DNA of 60,560 bases from Alistipes sp. CAG:831 (lineage in GTDB: Bacteria; Bacteroidota; Bacteroidia; Bacteroidales; UBA932), in NCBI GenBank assembly GCA_000432775.1, contig HF990412.1, positions 5,686-66,245 on the forward strand, read 5' to 3'. The notes below the pieces were generated by a model. That model worked only from the letters and a program-made list of their open reading frames with translations, ran no database searches and was not told the DNA's origin. Numbering within the stretch: the first letter of the stretch is position 1; each line of letters starts with the position of its first letter. Position numbers and translations under genes: made by a program. This document shows, piece by piece, positions 24,549 to 33,127 of this stretch.

Positions 24549-25940
24549 ATGTTTTTAAATCTGGACCAGAAACCGCCGCAGTCCGTGGCTGCGGTGGACG
24601 ACAGCCGTATATCCGTGACATACGGCGATATAGTCTCCTTCGCCGAAGAGTTCAGGTGCGTTCTACCCAAGCGCACCCTGATATTCATAATGGCTACAAA
24701 CACCATAGGCTCCATGCTGGGATACACCTCGTGCCTTTCGGACGGCATCGTTCCCCTGGTGCTCAGTGCACATACAGAAAAAGACCTTTACGGGCATCTG
24801 AGAAACCTGTACCGTCCGGAATACCTTTGGATACCCTCAGACATGGAGCGGGAATTCGGCTATGAGCGTGTATTCTCATCCCATGGCTACAGCCTTGTTC
24901 GCACCGGCCTTACCCCTCCCGACCTGTACTCTGACCTAGCCCTGCTGCTGCCCACTTCCGGCTCCACGGGCAGCCCCAAGCTGGTGCGCCACAGCTACCG
25001 CAACATCGAGGCCAACGCGGAAAATGTCTCGAGGATGTTCGGCATCACCCCTGAGTTCCGCGCCATGGCCATCCTCCCGATGCACTACACCATGGGCCTG
25101 TCCGTCATCGCCAGCCACCTTTACAGCGGTGCGACCGTGCTTCTGTGCGGCAAGTCGATGCTTGACAAGGGCTTCTGGAGCATGCTGCGTGACGGTCGTG
25201 CGACCATCCTCACCGGCGTACCCTACAGCTTCGAGATCCTGAGCAAAATGCGCTTCTTCCGCATGGACCTCCCTGACCTTAGGATTATCACCCAGGGAGG
25301 CGGTAGGATGAGCGACGAGCTGTTCCGCGCCTGCGCTGACTATGCGGCAAGGACCGGTCGGCAGTTCATCGCCACCTACGGACAGACCGAGGGCACCGCA
25401 CGTATGGCGTACCTCCCGGCGGAACTGGCACAGACAAAGACCGGCAGCATCGGCATCGCGGAACCTGGAGGGAAACTCTCGATAGTTGACGACAGCGGAG
25501 CAGAGACCTTCGAGGGCGAGGCCACCGGCGAGATGGTGTACCGGGGTGAGAACGTCACCCTTGGCTATGCCACATGCCCTGAGGACCTGATGAAGGGGGA
25601 CGAGAACCGCGGCGTGCTCCACACCGGCGACATCGCCCGCAGGGACGCGGACGGCTGCTACTACATCATAGGCCGGATGAAGCGCTTCCTTAAGATCTTC
25701 GGCCTCCGCATCGGCCTGGACGAGGTGGAGCATATCGTGAAGTCGGCATTCGACACGGACTGCCTGTGCAGCGGCACGGACGATATGCTTACGGTGCGCA
25801 TCACCAATCCGGCGATAAAGGACAGTGTCCTGGACCTGATAGTGGAAAAGACGAAGCTGTTCCATAAGAACATTGAGGTCCTGTACGTCGACAGGATCGA
25901 GCGCAACGAGGCCGGCAAGGCCATACTCAATAAGCAGTAG
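24549..25940 (+). CDS. AMP-forming acyl ligase (acyl-CoA/acyl-ACP synthetase family)
   Basis: 463 aa adenylate-forming enzyme, short for the family. Core motifs are LLLPTSGSTGSPKLVRHS (P-loop), YGQTEGTARM, LHTGDIARRDADGCYYIIGR and the C-terminal Lys in NEAGKAILNK. It would activate a carboxylic acid as the acyl-AMP and load it on a phosphopantetheine thiol; the ACP gene 40 nt downstream is the obvious partner. It is in the GC-rich block. The substrate is unknown, and could be the starter or the finished hydroxy-acid. Confidence 0.87.
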   Translation: MFLNLDQKPPQSVAAVDDSRISVTYGDIVSFAEEFRCVLPKRTLIFIMATNTIGSMLGYTSCLSDGIVPLVLSAHTEKDLYGHLRNLYRPEYLWIPSDMEREFGYERVFSSHGYSLVRTGLTPPDLYSDLALLLPTSGSTGSPKLVRHSYRNIEANAENVSRMFGITPEFRAMAILPMHYTMGLSVIASHLYSGATVLLCGKSMLDKGFWSMLRDGRATILTGVPYSFEILSKMRFFRMDLPDLRIITQGGGRMSDELFRACADYAARTGRQFIATYGQTEGTARMAYLPAELAQTKTGSIGIAEPGGKLSIVDDSGAETFEGEATGEMVYRGENVTLGYATCPEDLMKGDENRGVLHTGDIARRDADGCYYIIGRMKRFLKIFGLRIGLDEVEHIVKSAFDTDCLCSGTDDMLTVRITNPAIKDSVLDLIVEKTKLFHKNIEVLYVDRIERNEAGKAILNKQ

Positions 25941-25980
25941 AATTACAATTAATCAGAAACAGACAAAATAGAAAAATATT

Positions 25981-26220
25981 ATGAGTAATCTAGAGAAGTA
26001 CAACGGAGTGTTCCGTGACGTATTCATGGTTGAGGACGCTGTCCTCAACGACGCATTTGACAACAAGTCGGTTGACGGCTGGGACTCGGTGAAGCAGCTT
26101 GCCCTGACCACGGCCCTCGAGGATACTTTCGACATCATGCTGGACGCGGAGGACATCCTCGAGCTGACATCATATACCAAGGGTAAGGAGATATTGAGGA
26201 AATACGAAGTGGAGCTTTAG
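25981..26220 (+). CDS. Acyl carrier protein 2
   Basis: 79 aa ACP with the attachment Ser in DGWDSVKQLALTTALE (DSV motif), followed by FDIMLDAEDILELTSY. Sequence and base composition differ from ACPs 1 and 3, which suggests a different source. It stands between the ligase and a FabH-like gene that starts 3 nt after its stop. Confidence 0.86.
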   Translation: MSNLEKYNGVFRDVFMVEDAVLNDAFDNKSVDGWDSVKQLALTTALEDTFDIMLDAEDILELTSYTKGKEILRKYEVEL

Positions 26221-26223
26221 GTC

Positions 26224-27306
26224 ATGGCACGCTGGAGTATCAAGAACGTGGCCCTGCGCGGAGTGTCCGGGACAGTGCCTGACAACAGGGTGGACAGCCA
26301 CGATTTCAGCTTCTTCACGCATGAGGAGGCCGAGACATTCATCAATACGGTAGGAATCAGGGAAAGGTATGTGGCAACGGACGACATCTGCGCCTCTGAC
26401 CTGTGCTATGACGCAGCCGTGCGCCTGCTGGATGCCCTGGGTTGGGAGCGTGATAGCATAGACGTGCTCATATTCGAGTCGGTTACCGGGGACTACCGCA
26501 CACCTCCGACAGCCGGCATACTGCAGGACCGTCTGGGACTACCGGCCTCAACTTTCGTTCTGGATGTGCCTATGGGCTGCTGCGGCTGCATGTATGCGAT
26601 AAACGTTGCCGGCAATCTGCTTCATTCGGGTTCTGTGAGACGTGCCCTGCTTCTGATAGGCGACACCGCCACCAGGATGGGGTCTCCTGTGGACAAGAGC
26701 CGTGCCCCGCTGTTCGGGGACTGCGGTACTGCGATGGCTCTGGAGTACGACGAATCCGCCGAGGACATCATTATCGAGTTCAACACCCTCGGTTCGGGCT
26801 GGCAGGCCCTCATGACACCCCACGGCGGCTTCAGACATATGATAACGGAGGAGTCCTTCAGACAGGAGGACTTCGGTAACGGTATAGTCCGTGCGCCCAA
26901 GGACACGCTCATCAACGGCATGGACGTGTTCGCTTTCGCGATATCCAAGCCTCCGGTAAGCGTCAGGAAGTTCATGGAGGATTACGGCATCGACCCTGAG
27001 AAAGACGTGGACTATTTCCTTATCCATCAGGCCAACAAACTTATAGTTGACAGAATCGTAAAGAAACTGAAGTTGAATCCGGAAAAGGTGCCGTACAATC
27101 TACAGCACTTCGGCAATCTGGGCGGAGCCTCCATTCCGATGCTTATGGTTACCAATATCGCAGACGAACTGCGCAACCGCAAGTGCTCGATGCTCTGCTC
27201 GGCGTTCGGACTCGGGCTTACTTGGGGAACGATGTTTTTAAAAACAGAAGATTTAAAGATTTCAATCTTAAACTATTATAAAAATGAATGTAAGGCATCT
27301 GTATGA
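26224..27306 (+). CDS. FabH-like 3-ketoacyl-ACP synthase III, copy 1
   Basis: 360 aa condensing enzyme that would join an acyl-CoA or acyl-ACP starter to malonyl-ACP. The Cys-His-Asn triad is complete: Cys119 in PMGCCGCMYA, His268 in FLIHQAN and Asn298 in FGNLGGAS. Start-region motif is GIRERY. It differs from housekeeping FabH in the CCGC active-site setting. The last ~20 residues (after MFLKTEDL) are AT-rich and overlap the next gene by 23 bp, as if a GC-rich cassette had been fused to AT-rich sequence there. Confidence 0.9.
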   Translation: MARWSIKNVALRGVSGTVPDNRVDSHDFSFFTHEEAETFINTVGIRERYVATDDICASDLCYDAAVRLLDALGWERDSIDVLIFESVTGDYRTPPTAGILQDRLGLPASTFVLDVPMGCCGCMYAINVAGNLLHSGSVRRALLLIGDTATRMGSPVDKSRAPLFGDCGTAMALEYDESAEDIIIEFNTLGSGWQALMTPHGGFRHMITEESFRQEDFGNGIVRAPKDTLINGMDVFAFAISKPPVSVRKFMEDYGIDPEKDVDYFLIHQANKLIVDRIVKKLKLNPEKVPYNLQHFGNLGGASIPMLMVTNIADELRNRKCSMLCSAFGLGLTWGTMFLKTEDLKISILNYYKNECKASV

Positions 27307-28270
27307 GCTGGTAAGTCCGGTGTCTTATTTTAAGATCTCAAAAGACTATTTTGGGCCTGGATTTAGAAGATTTATTTATCTTTTTGATTATTACGTCTGT
27401 CTGTTTTTTTATGGATGCACAGTGACAGATTATTGTGTTTATGAGTTTTGGTGTAGAAGACATCGTTCCAGAAGGGAATATGTAACTTTGTGGAAACTGC
27501 ATAGAGCTTGTAATGTTTTAAACAAAAAAGAATTTCGTAAGTTCTTTTCCTCAAAATTGGAATTTAACAAAAAATTCATGAATTATAGGAGTATAGAGTG
27601 GCTGGATTGTTCTGATAAATCAATAAGTGAGGCAATTTTTGAAAGATGGTGTAGTTGTAAATCTAAAATAATAGTAAAAAAAGCTCATGGGGGAGGAGAA
27701 GGCAAAACTTTAAAAATGCTATATCTTAAAGATTTAGATGTTCATGATTTGTACAACAAGTTGTTCCCATCGGATAATATTATTGAGGACCTGTACATTC
27801 AAAATGGTATATTGCATGAACTGAATCCGAGCAGTGTGAATACGGTAAGGATATTCACGGTATTACAAAATAGTGGGACTGTGATTATTCCTTATGCAGT
27901 GTTGCGCATTGGGTGTAGTGATGATTTTAGGGATAATGCAGCTGGCGGAAATATTTTTGCGTTGATAGATCCGGAATCAGGAGTAGTAATATCAAAGGCC
28001 GTAAATAAAAAGTTGCAGCAGTTTGCTTTTCATCCTGTAAGTGGTAAGCAGATAGTCGGCGTAACTATACCGAGATGGAATGAAGTGCTGCAGTTGGTGA
28101 AAAATGCAGCAAATGTATGTCCCGAGGTACGTCACGTTGGTTGGGATGTTGCTATTAGTGATAATGATATCAGCTTGATAGAAGGCAATGATGATGGCGA
28201 TCCAGTAATGCAAGAAATGATACTGGGACATGGTATATGGCCTGAATACAGAGAGTATATGCGGAGTTGA
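27284..28270 (+). CDS. Sugar-transfer-associated ATP-grasp protein, copy 1
   Basis: 328 aa of the ATP-grasp type found in exopolysaccharide loci. Motifs are IIVKKAHGGGEGKTLKML (ATP loop), LNPSSVNTVRIFTV, NAAGGNIFALIDPESGVV, HPVSGKQIVGVTIPRW and GWDVAISDNDISLIEGN. Such proteins are thought to ligate a carboxylate to an amine or sugar, but chemistry is poorly known. It is a close paralogue of the next gene. Position between ACP/KAS genes suggests handling of the acyl or amino-acyl product. Confidence 0.85.
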   Translation: MNVRHLYELVSPVSYFKISKDYFGPGFRRFIYLFDYYVCLFFYGCTVTDYCVYEFWCRRHRSRREYVTLWKLHRACNVLNKKEFRKFFSSKLEFNKKFMNYRSIEWLDCSDKSISEAIFERWCSCKSKIIVKKAHGGGEGKTLKMLYLKDLDVHDLYNKLFPSDNIIEDLYIQNGILHELNPSSVNTVRIFTVLQNSGTVIIPYAVLRIGCSDDFRDNAAGGNIFALIDPESGVVISKAVNKKLQQFAFHPVSGKQIVGVTIPRWNEVLQLVKNAANVCPEVRHVGWDVAISDNDISLIEGNDDGDPVMQEMILGHGIWPEYREYMRS

Positions 28271-28281
28271 AATAAAAGATT

Positions 28282-29268
28282 ATGACAAATAAACAAATTC
28301 GGCATTTTTTTGAATACATTTCTCCCAAAAATTTTATTGAATATTCTGAGAAATTTTTCAAGGTAAGGGGGATATCTCTGATTGATTTTTATCTTAAAGT
28401 ATTTAGGTATGGTGCAACTTTTAATGATTATTGCACATATCGTTTTTATGATTTCAAGCATGTAAAAAGAAGAGAGTGCATGACGCTTCTAAAATCTCAT
28501 AAAGTTTGGAATGGGATTAATGATAAAAAAGCTATACAAGTGTTTTCAAAACGGGAATTTAATTATCATTTTGCAGAATTTAGATCTATTAAATGGATAG
28601 ATTGTGTGAAATCTTCATTTGATGAGTTCAGAAATTGGGTGAAAGACAAGGAATATATTATAATGAAAGATCCGAAAGATACTTGTGGTAGAGGGGTCCA
28701 TAAATTAAAAATTGATGATTTGAACCTTGACGATTATAGAAAATATTTTCCTTCAAATTATTTATTTGAGGAATACTTTTTTCAAGATGGTTATTTGCAC
28801 GATCTAAATCCAGCATCGCTGAATACTATAAGAGTTTACACTCTTGTAGATGTTGACGGGAATGTATTTATACCATGCGCAATATTGAGAATAGGGGTAG
28901 GAAGTAGCCATTTAGATAATGCTCATGCTGGAGGCTTGTTTGCTCAAATAGATGTTGATTCTGGAATTGTAATATCGTCTGGACTAAACTATTATAATGA
29001 ACGATATCCATTTCACCCGATTTCTCGAAAGCAAATAATAGGGATGTGTGTGCCGAGGTGGGAAAATGTGAAAAAAACAGTTATTAAAGCAACGGAAATA
29101 TTACCAAATGGAATTCACTATGTCGGGTGGGATGTGGCTTTAAGTTCCTCAGCCATAACTTTAATAGAAGGAAATGAGAATGCGGATTTTATGATACAAG
29201 AAGTGGCTACAGGGAATACTTTATGGCCGTACTATAAGAAATTTTTAAAAACTATAAAAAAGAAATAA
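28282..29268 (+). CDS. Sugar-transfer-associated ATP-grasp protein, copy 2
   Basis: 328 aa, same length and layout as the preceding paralogue: IIMKDPKDTCGRGVHKL, LNPASLNTIRVYTLV, NAHAGGLFAQIDVDSGIV, HPISRKQIIGMCVPRW and GWDVALSSSAITLIEGN. Very AT-rich. It ends 2 nt before ACP 3, so both are probably made together. Two copies suggest two ligations or two acceptors. Confidence 0.85.
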   Translation: MTNKQIRHFFEYISPKNFIEYSEKFFKVRGISLIDFYLKVFRYGATFNDYCTYRFYDFKHVKRRECMTLLKSHKVWNGINDKKAIQVFSKREFNYHFAEFRSIKWIDCVKSSFDEFRNWVKDKEYIIMKDPKDTCGRGVHKLKIDDLNLDDYRKYFPSNYLFEEYFFQDGYLHDLNPASLNTIRVYTLVDVDGNVFIPCAILRIGVGSSHLDNAHAGGLFAQIDVDSGIVISSGLNYYNERYPFHPISRKQIIGMCVPRWENVKKTVIKATEILPNGIHYVGWDVALSSSAITLIEGNENADFMIQEVATGNTLWPYYKKFLKTIKKK

Positions 29269-29270
29269 AA

Positions 29271-29501
29271 ATGGACAGAATTCAATTCTTAAAAAATTTT
29301 GCATCCCAGTTTGAGGATACAGACTCATCAAAAATCACTTTAGAAACAGAGTTCAGGGATATCGACGAGTGGAGTTCTCTAGTACATCTGTCTGTTATTC
29401 TTATGCTTGATAAGGAATATGGAGTGACAATCGAAGGTGAGGATTTTGCCATGCTCAAGACAGTTGGAGATATTGCTGATTACGTAGAAAAAAGTAAATA
29501 A
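29271..29501 (+). CDS. Acyl carrier protein 3
   Basis: 76 aa ACP with the attachment Ser in DEWSSLVHLSVILML. It resembles ACP 1 in length and sequence. The ketosynthase gene begins immediately after its stop (TAA then ATG), a tight ACP-ketosynthase-reductase set. Confidence 0.88.
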   Translation: MDRIQFLKNFASQFEDTDSSKITLETEFRDIDEWSSLVHLSVILMLDKEYGVTIEGEDFAMLKTVGDIADYVEKSK

Positions 29502-30560
29502 ATGGCTTTTTTATCATATAGAGGAGTAGGTGTTTTAGGCATGTCAGCATGTGTGCCAAAACATGTGATACATAACTACGAATACACTGAGTATTTTCCA
29601 TCAGAGGAGGTTAAAGAGGTTGTCGATAAGATTGGAATAAAAGAACGTAGATTTGTAGATGAGAATACTTGTTCGTCAGATCTTTGTTATGCTGCTACAG
29701 AAAAGCTTATCTCGGATTTGGAAATAGATAGGTCTGAAATAGATGTTCTTCTATTTGTTTCTCAAACACCTGATTATAGAATGCCTGCCACTTCTGTGAT
29801 ATTACAGGACAGACTCGGTCTTTCAAAAAAGACGATGGCTCTTGATATCAATTTGGGGTGTTCCGGCTTTATATATGGATTGTGTACGGCATATGCTTTT
29901 GCGCAACAGTCATCAGTCCGAAAGGTGCTATTGTTGGATGGAGAGACACGATCAAAAGTATACTCACCTAAAGATAGAAAAACAGCATTTCTATTTGGAG
30001 ATGGTGGAGTCGCAGCTATAATCGAAAAAAATGATAGTATTGGCAATAGTTATTTTTCCATGAACTCTGATGGCTCAAGGGAGTCCTATATAAAGATTGA
30101 TGCAGGAGGATATAGACATCCCAGTAATGCAGAAAGTGTTAAAGAGAAAATAGTAGACAAATACGGTAATATACGTAGTGACGAGCAGGGCTATATGAAA
30201 GGCAGCGATGTGTTTAATTTTGTTATTAAGGAAATACCGGCGGATGTAAAAGCAATTCTGGAATTTTCTGGTGAGAAGTTAGATTCTATGGATTATTATA
30301 TTTTCCATCAGGCAAATAATTTCATGAACAGTTATCTAATTCAGAAATTAGGGATAGATAAGTCAAAAGTACCATCAACCATCGCAAAGTATGGAAATGT
30401 TTCATCTGTCTCAGTTCCTTTGACTATTGTTTCAGAATTGCGAGGTTTGCTTAAAGGCGAAAAGAAGTTGATGTTAAGTGCGTTCGGAGTGGGAATGACG
30501 TGGGCTCATGGAATAGTGCCGCTGAAAGATTGCTTTATATCTGAAATAGTAGAACTTTAA
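29502..30560 (+). CDS. FabH-like 3-ketoacyl-ACP synthase III, copy 2
   Basis: 352 aa with a complete triad: Cys120 in LGCSGFIYGL, His269 in IFHQANNF and Asn299 in YGNVSSVS. The GCSGFIYG setting is closer to standard FabH than in copy 1. It shares GI.ER, SDLCY, DYR.P and ILQDRLGL blocks with copy 1, so the two are diverged paralogues. AT-rich. With two ketosynthases the pathway could run two specific condensation rounds. Confidence 0.9.
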   Translation: MAFLSYRGVGVLGMSACVPKHVIHNYEYTEYFPSEEVKEVVDKIGIKERRFVDENTCSSDLCYAATEKLISDLEIDRSEIDVLLFVSQTPDYRMPATSVILQDRLGLSKKTMALDINLGCSGFIYGLCTAYAFAQQSSVRKVLLLDGETRSKVYSPKDRKTAFLFGDGGVAAIIEKNDSIGNSYFSMNSDGSRESYIKIDAGGYRHPSNAESVKEKIVDKYGNIRSDEQGYMKGSDVFNFVIKEIPADVKAILEFSGEKLDSMDYYIFHQANNFMNSYLIQKLGIDKSKVPSTIAKYGNVSSVSVPLTIVSELRGLLKGEKKLMLSAFGVGMTWAHGIVPLKDCFISEIVEL

Positions 30561-30567
30561 AAACAAT

Positions 30568-31317
30568 ATGGAATCGCAGTTTTCCTTATCCGGTAAGAAA
30601 GTATTGATAACGGGTGCTTCATCGGGTATCGGCAGGCAATGTGCTGTATCATGTGCGGAGGCGGGGGCTTCTTTAGCTATTGTCGATAAGAATTATGAGG
30701 GATTGCAGGAGATAGCGGGAGTACTCAATGACTGTTTGCCGATTTCTGTAGATTTGACAGATTTCAAGTCTGTAGAAAATAGTGTGAGCAACTTAAAATC
30801 AACTTTTGGGAAAGTTGATGGTGTTATAAATTGTATTGGAATATCATCAACCTTGCCTTTCGGATTTATCGATCCAGAGTTGATGGAGAAATTTTTTAAA
30901 GTTAATGTTTTCGCAGGAATGAACCTGACGAGACTGTTGCTTAAGGGTGGATTCTGTCATGGAGGCAGTATTATATTTATTGCTTCTGTTATGTCAGTTG
31001 TAGGTGCTGTTGGAAAAACACATTACAGCATGACTAAAGGAGCTATATTGTCAGGAGTCCGTTCGCTTGCATTGGAATTGGCTTCGAGATCTATTAGAGT
31101 GAATGCCGTTTCTCCAGGTGTTATAGTCACACCAATTAATATGAATCTTCCTCATATTGCAGATCCTCAGAAGAGGAAAGAAACTGAGGCAATGCATCCT
31201 CTTGGCCTAGGTAAGCCGGAAGATATAGCTAATGCATGTGTTTTTCTTTTAAGTGATGCGTCTCGTTGGATGACAGGGCAGAATTTGATTATAGACGGTG
31301 GTTATACTTTGAGGTAA
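30568..31317 (+). CDS. FabG-like short-chain reductase 3
   Basis: 249 aa classical SDR with ITGASSGIGRQCAVSCA, catalytic Tyr/Lys in HYSMTKGAILSG and MTGQNLIIDGG at the end. The usual NNAG is replaced by NCIG. It lies 7 nt after ketosynthase 2, completing an ACP-KAS-reductase trio, and 1 nt before the GNAT gene. Confidence 0.87.
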   Translation: MESQFSLSGKKVLITGASSGIGRQCAVSCAEAGASLAIVDKNYEGLQEIAGVLNDCLPISVDLTDFKSVENSVSNLKSTFGKVDGVINCIGISSTLPFGFIDPELMEKFFKVNVFAGMNLTRLLLKGGFCHGGSIIFIASVMSVVGAVGKTHYSMTKGAILSGVRSLALELASRSIRVNAVSPGVIVTPINMNLPHIADPQKRKETEAMHPLGLGKPEDIANACVFLLSDASRWMTGQNLIIDGGYTLR

Positions 31318-31318
31318 T

Positions 31319-32272
31319 ATGGATTTTGTAGCCAAAAAAACGACAGAACTGACTACGGATGAAGTGGTGCAGATATGTGATGTTTTTAATAAAACATTTG
31401 AAGGGCATTCAACACTTCCGAAGGAATTTCTTTTACATTATAGCAATACGCCTATAGGATATTCATTCCATAGTTTGATGATTAGTGATGGAAAAGTCGT
31501 TGGAGTCCATAATAATGTGCCATACTATTATATCTATCAAGGAGAGAGATGCTTATTCGCGTATGGTGGCGGCACAATGGTGCTGAAGGGGTATCGGGAT
31601 TTTTTCAATTTTATGAAACTATATAAAGTTTCAGAGAAATATGCCCTGGAGGAAGGTGTATCATATTTGTTCGGCTTTCCAAATGAAAATTCACATATTC
31701 TGTTTGTCAAGGGCTTTAGACATAGGGATTTGACTCCATTAAACATTTATATTACCCCCTTGAGGGTAGGAAGTGTCAAGCCTTCATTAAAGAGGTTGAA
31801 TTTGATCTCAATGGTAGTCTCGCGCTTTATGTTATGGATGTCAAATTTTTCTTTGAATAGGAATGTAACAACACCATTAGTGAGCAGAGATCGTGCTACA
31901 TTTACTGATTGTAGGTTTCGTTCTAAAAAATATCTGAAAATTAATGGAGAGGGATATGAGGCGGCGTATGCTGTGTCTGTGCAAAATGGAGTCAAGACTG
32001 CTTTTCTTTTGGATGTATTTCCGATGTCTCCATACACTTTTAATTCAGCAGTACGTGCTATGTTCACTTATACGAAGGAAGATAATGTAGGATTACTTAT
32101 GTATGTTGGGTATTTGCCATTCGTGCCTTTGAGTATGTTGAAACTGCCTTCAAAGTTAGCACCTAAAAATTTTTATTTTACAGGATTGATTTTGGATAAG
32201 AATAAGATAGACGATAGGATCTACAAAACCAACAATTGGGAAGTAAGTCTGGCGGATTATGATTTGATATAA
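31319..32272 (+). CDS. GNAT-family acyltransferase closing the acyl cassette
   Basis: 317 aa with GNAT features: an N-terminal FNKTFEGHSTLPKEF, strands around MISDGKVVGVHNNVPYYY, and the cofactor region GYRDFFNFMKLYKVSEKYALEEG followed by LFGFPNENSHILFVKGF. The C-terminal half (from about residue 190) is unassigned. It directly follows reductase 3 and is the best candidate for transferring the finished acyl group from ACP to a sugar amine or hydroxyl. FemAB-like relatives are an alternative. Confidence 0.72.
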   Translation: MDFVAKKTTELTTDEVVQICDVFNKTFEGHSTLPKEFLLHYSNTPIGYSFHSLMISDGKVVGVHNNVPYYYIYQGERCLFAYGGGTMVLKGYRDFFNFMKLYKVSEKYALEEGVSYLFGFPNENSHILFVKGFRHRDLTPLNIYITPLRVGSVKPSLKRLNLISMVVSRFMLWMSNFSLNRNVTTPLVSRDRATFTDCRFRSKKYLKINGEGYEAAYAVSVQNGVKTAFLLDVFPMSPYTFNSAVRAMFTYTKEDNVGLLMYVGYLPFVPLSMLKLPSKLAPKNFYFTGLILDKNKIDDRIYKTNNWEVSLADYDLI

Positions 32273-32279
32273 TTTAGAA

Positions 32280-33125
32280 ATGAATATTCTGACATTCGAC
32301 ATCGAGGACTGGTGGGTGTACGAAAAAGCCGGTCTGGGAGATAGGGCGGAGTGGCGTAAGCGCCTGGACTGGTATCTGGACAGTATTTTGGAGCTTCTCG
32401 ACAAGCGTGGTTTCAAGGCAACTTTCTTTGTGCTGGGCAAGATGGTGGAATGTGCTCCGGATGTGGTGCTGAAAATCGACCGTGCCGGACATCATATCGG
32501 ATCCCATTCGTACAGTCATACCTTTTTGCGCAATTTCGATTATGCTCAGGCGGAAGAAGATACCAGAAAAGGGATAGACGCTGTAGAGCAGCTGATAGGC
32601 AAGAAAGTGACGGCCTATCGTGCTCCGGCATTCTCGATAACGCCTGAAAACAAGTATATGTTCGAGATTCTGCATAAATGCGGAATTGAGATGGATGCCT
32701 CGATATTCCCGGCAGGAAGAGCGTTCGGAGGTTTTGCTGATTTCCATTCTGACAAGCCCGTGATAGTTAACTACAATGGTATAAAAATAAAAGAATTCCC
32801 GATTCCAATGACACAAGTGATGGGTAAGAGGATTGCTTATTCCGGTGGAGGCTATTTCAGACTGTTCCCGTACAGCAGGATAAAATCTATCGTCAGTCAG
32901 AGTGATTATGTCATGACATATTTCCATATTAAGGATATGGATGCAGGACAGGAACGAAGGTACAGAGGTCTGGAAAATGAGTCGGCTCCCGTGAGATACT
33001 TCAAGAACTATTTTGGATTGAAGTATTGTTTTCCCAAGTTTTGTAAACTGGTGAATGCCTTTGAGTTCGTATCTGTCGAGGCTGCAAGTAGAAAATTAGA
33101 TTGGAATACTGAGACAAGTATATAG
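32280..33125 (+). CDS. Polysaccharide deacetylase (NodB domain)
   Basis: 281 aa metal-dependent carbohydrate esterase. Motifs are LTFDIEDWW (catalytic and metal Asp), SHSYSHTFLRNF (metal His pair) and YRAPAFSITPEN, plus a late YFHIKDMD. The C-terminal part resembles DUF3473-type deacetylases of exopolysaccharide loci. No signal peptide is seen, so it may act on a lipid-linked or nucleotide sugar in the cytoplasm. It could free an amino group for the special acyl chain; that is inference. Confidence 0.88.
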   Translation: MNILTFDIEDWWVYEKAGLGDRAEWRKRLDWYLDSILELLDKRGFKATFFVLGKMVECAPDVVLKIDRAGHHIGSHSYSHTFLRNFDYAQAEEDTRKGIDAVEQLIGKKVTAYRAPAFSITPENKYMFEILHKCGIEMDASIFPAGRAFGGFADFHSDKPVIVNYNGIKIKEFPIPMTQVMGKRIAYSGGGYFRLFPYSRIKSIVSQSDYVMTYFHIKDMDAGQERRYRGLENESAPVRYFKNYFGLKYCFPKFCKLVNAFEFVSVEAASRKLDWNTETSI

Positions 33126-33127
33126 AC

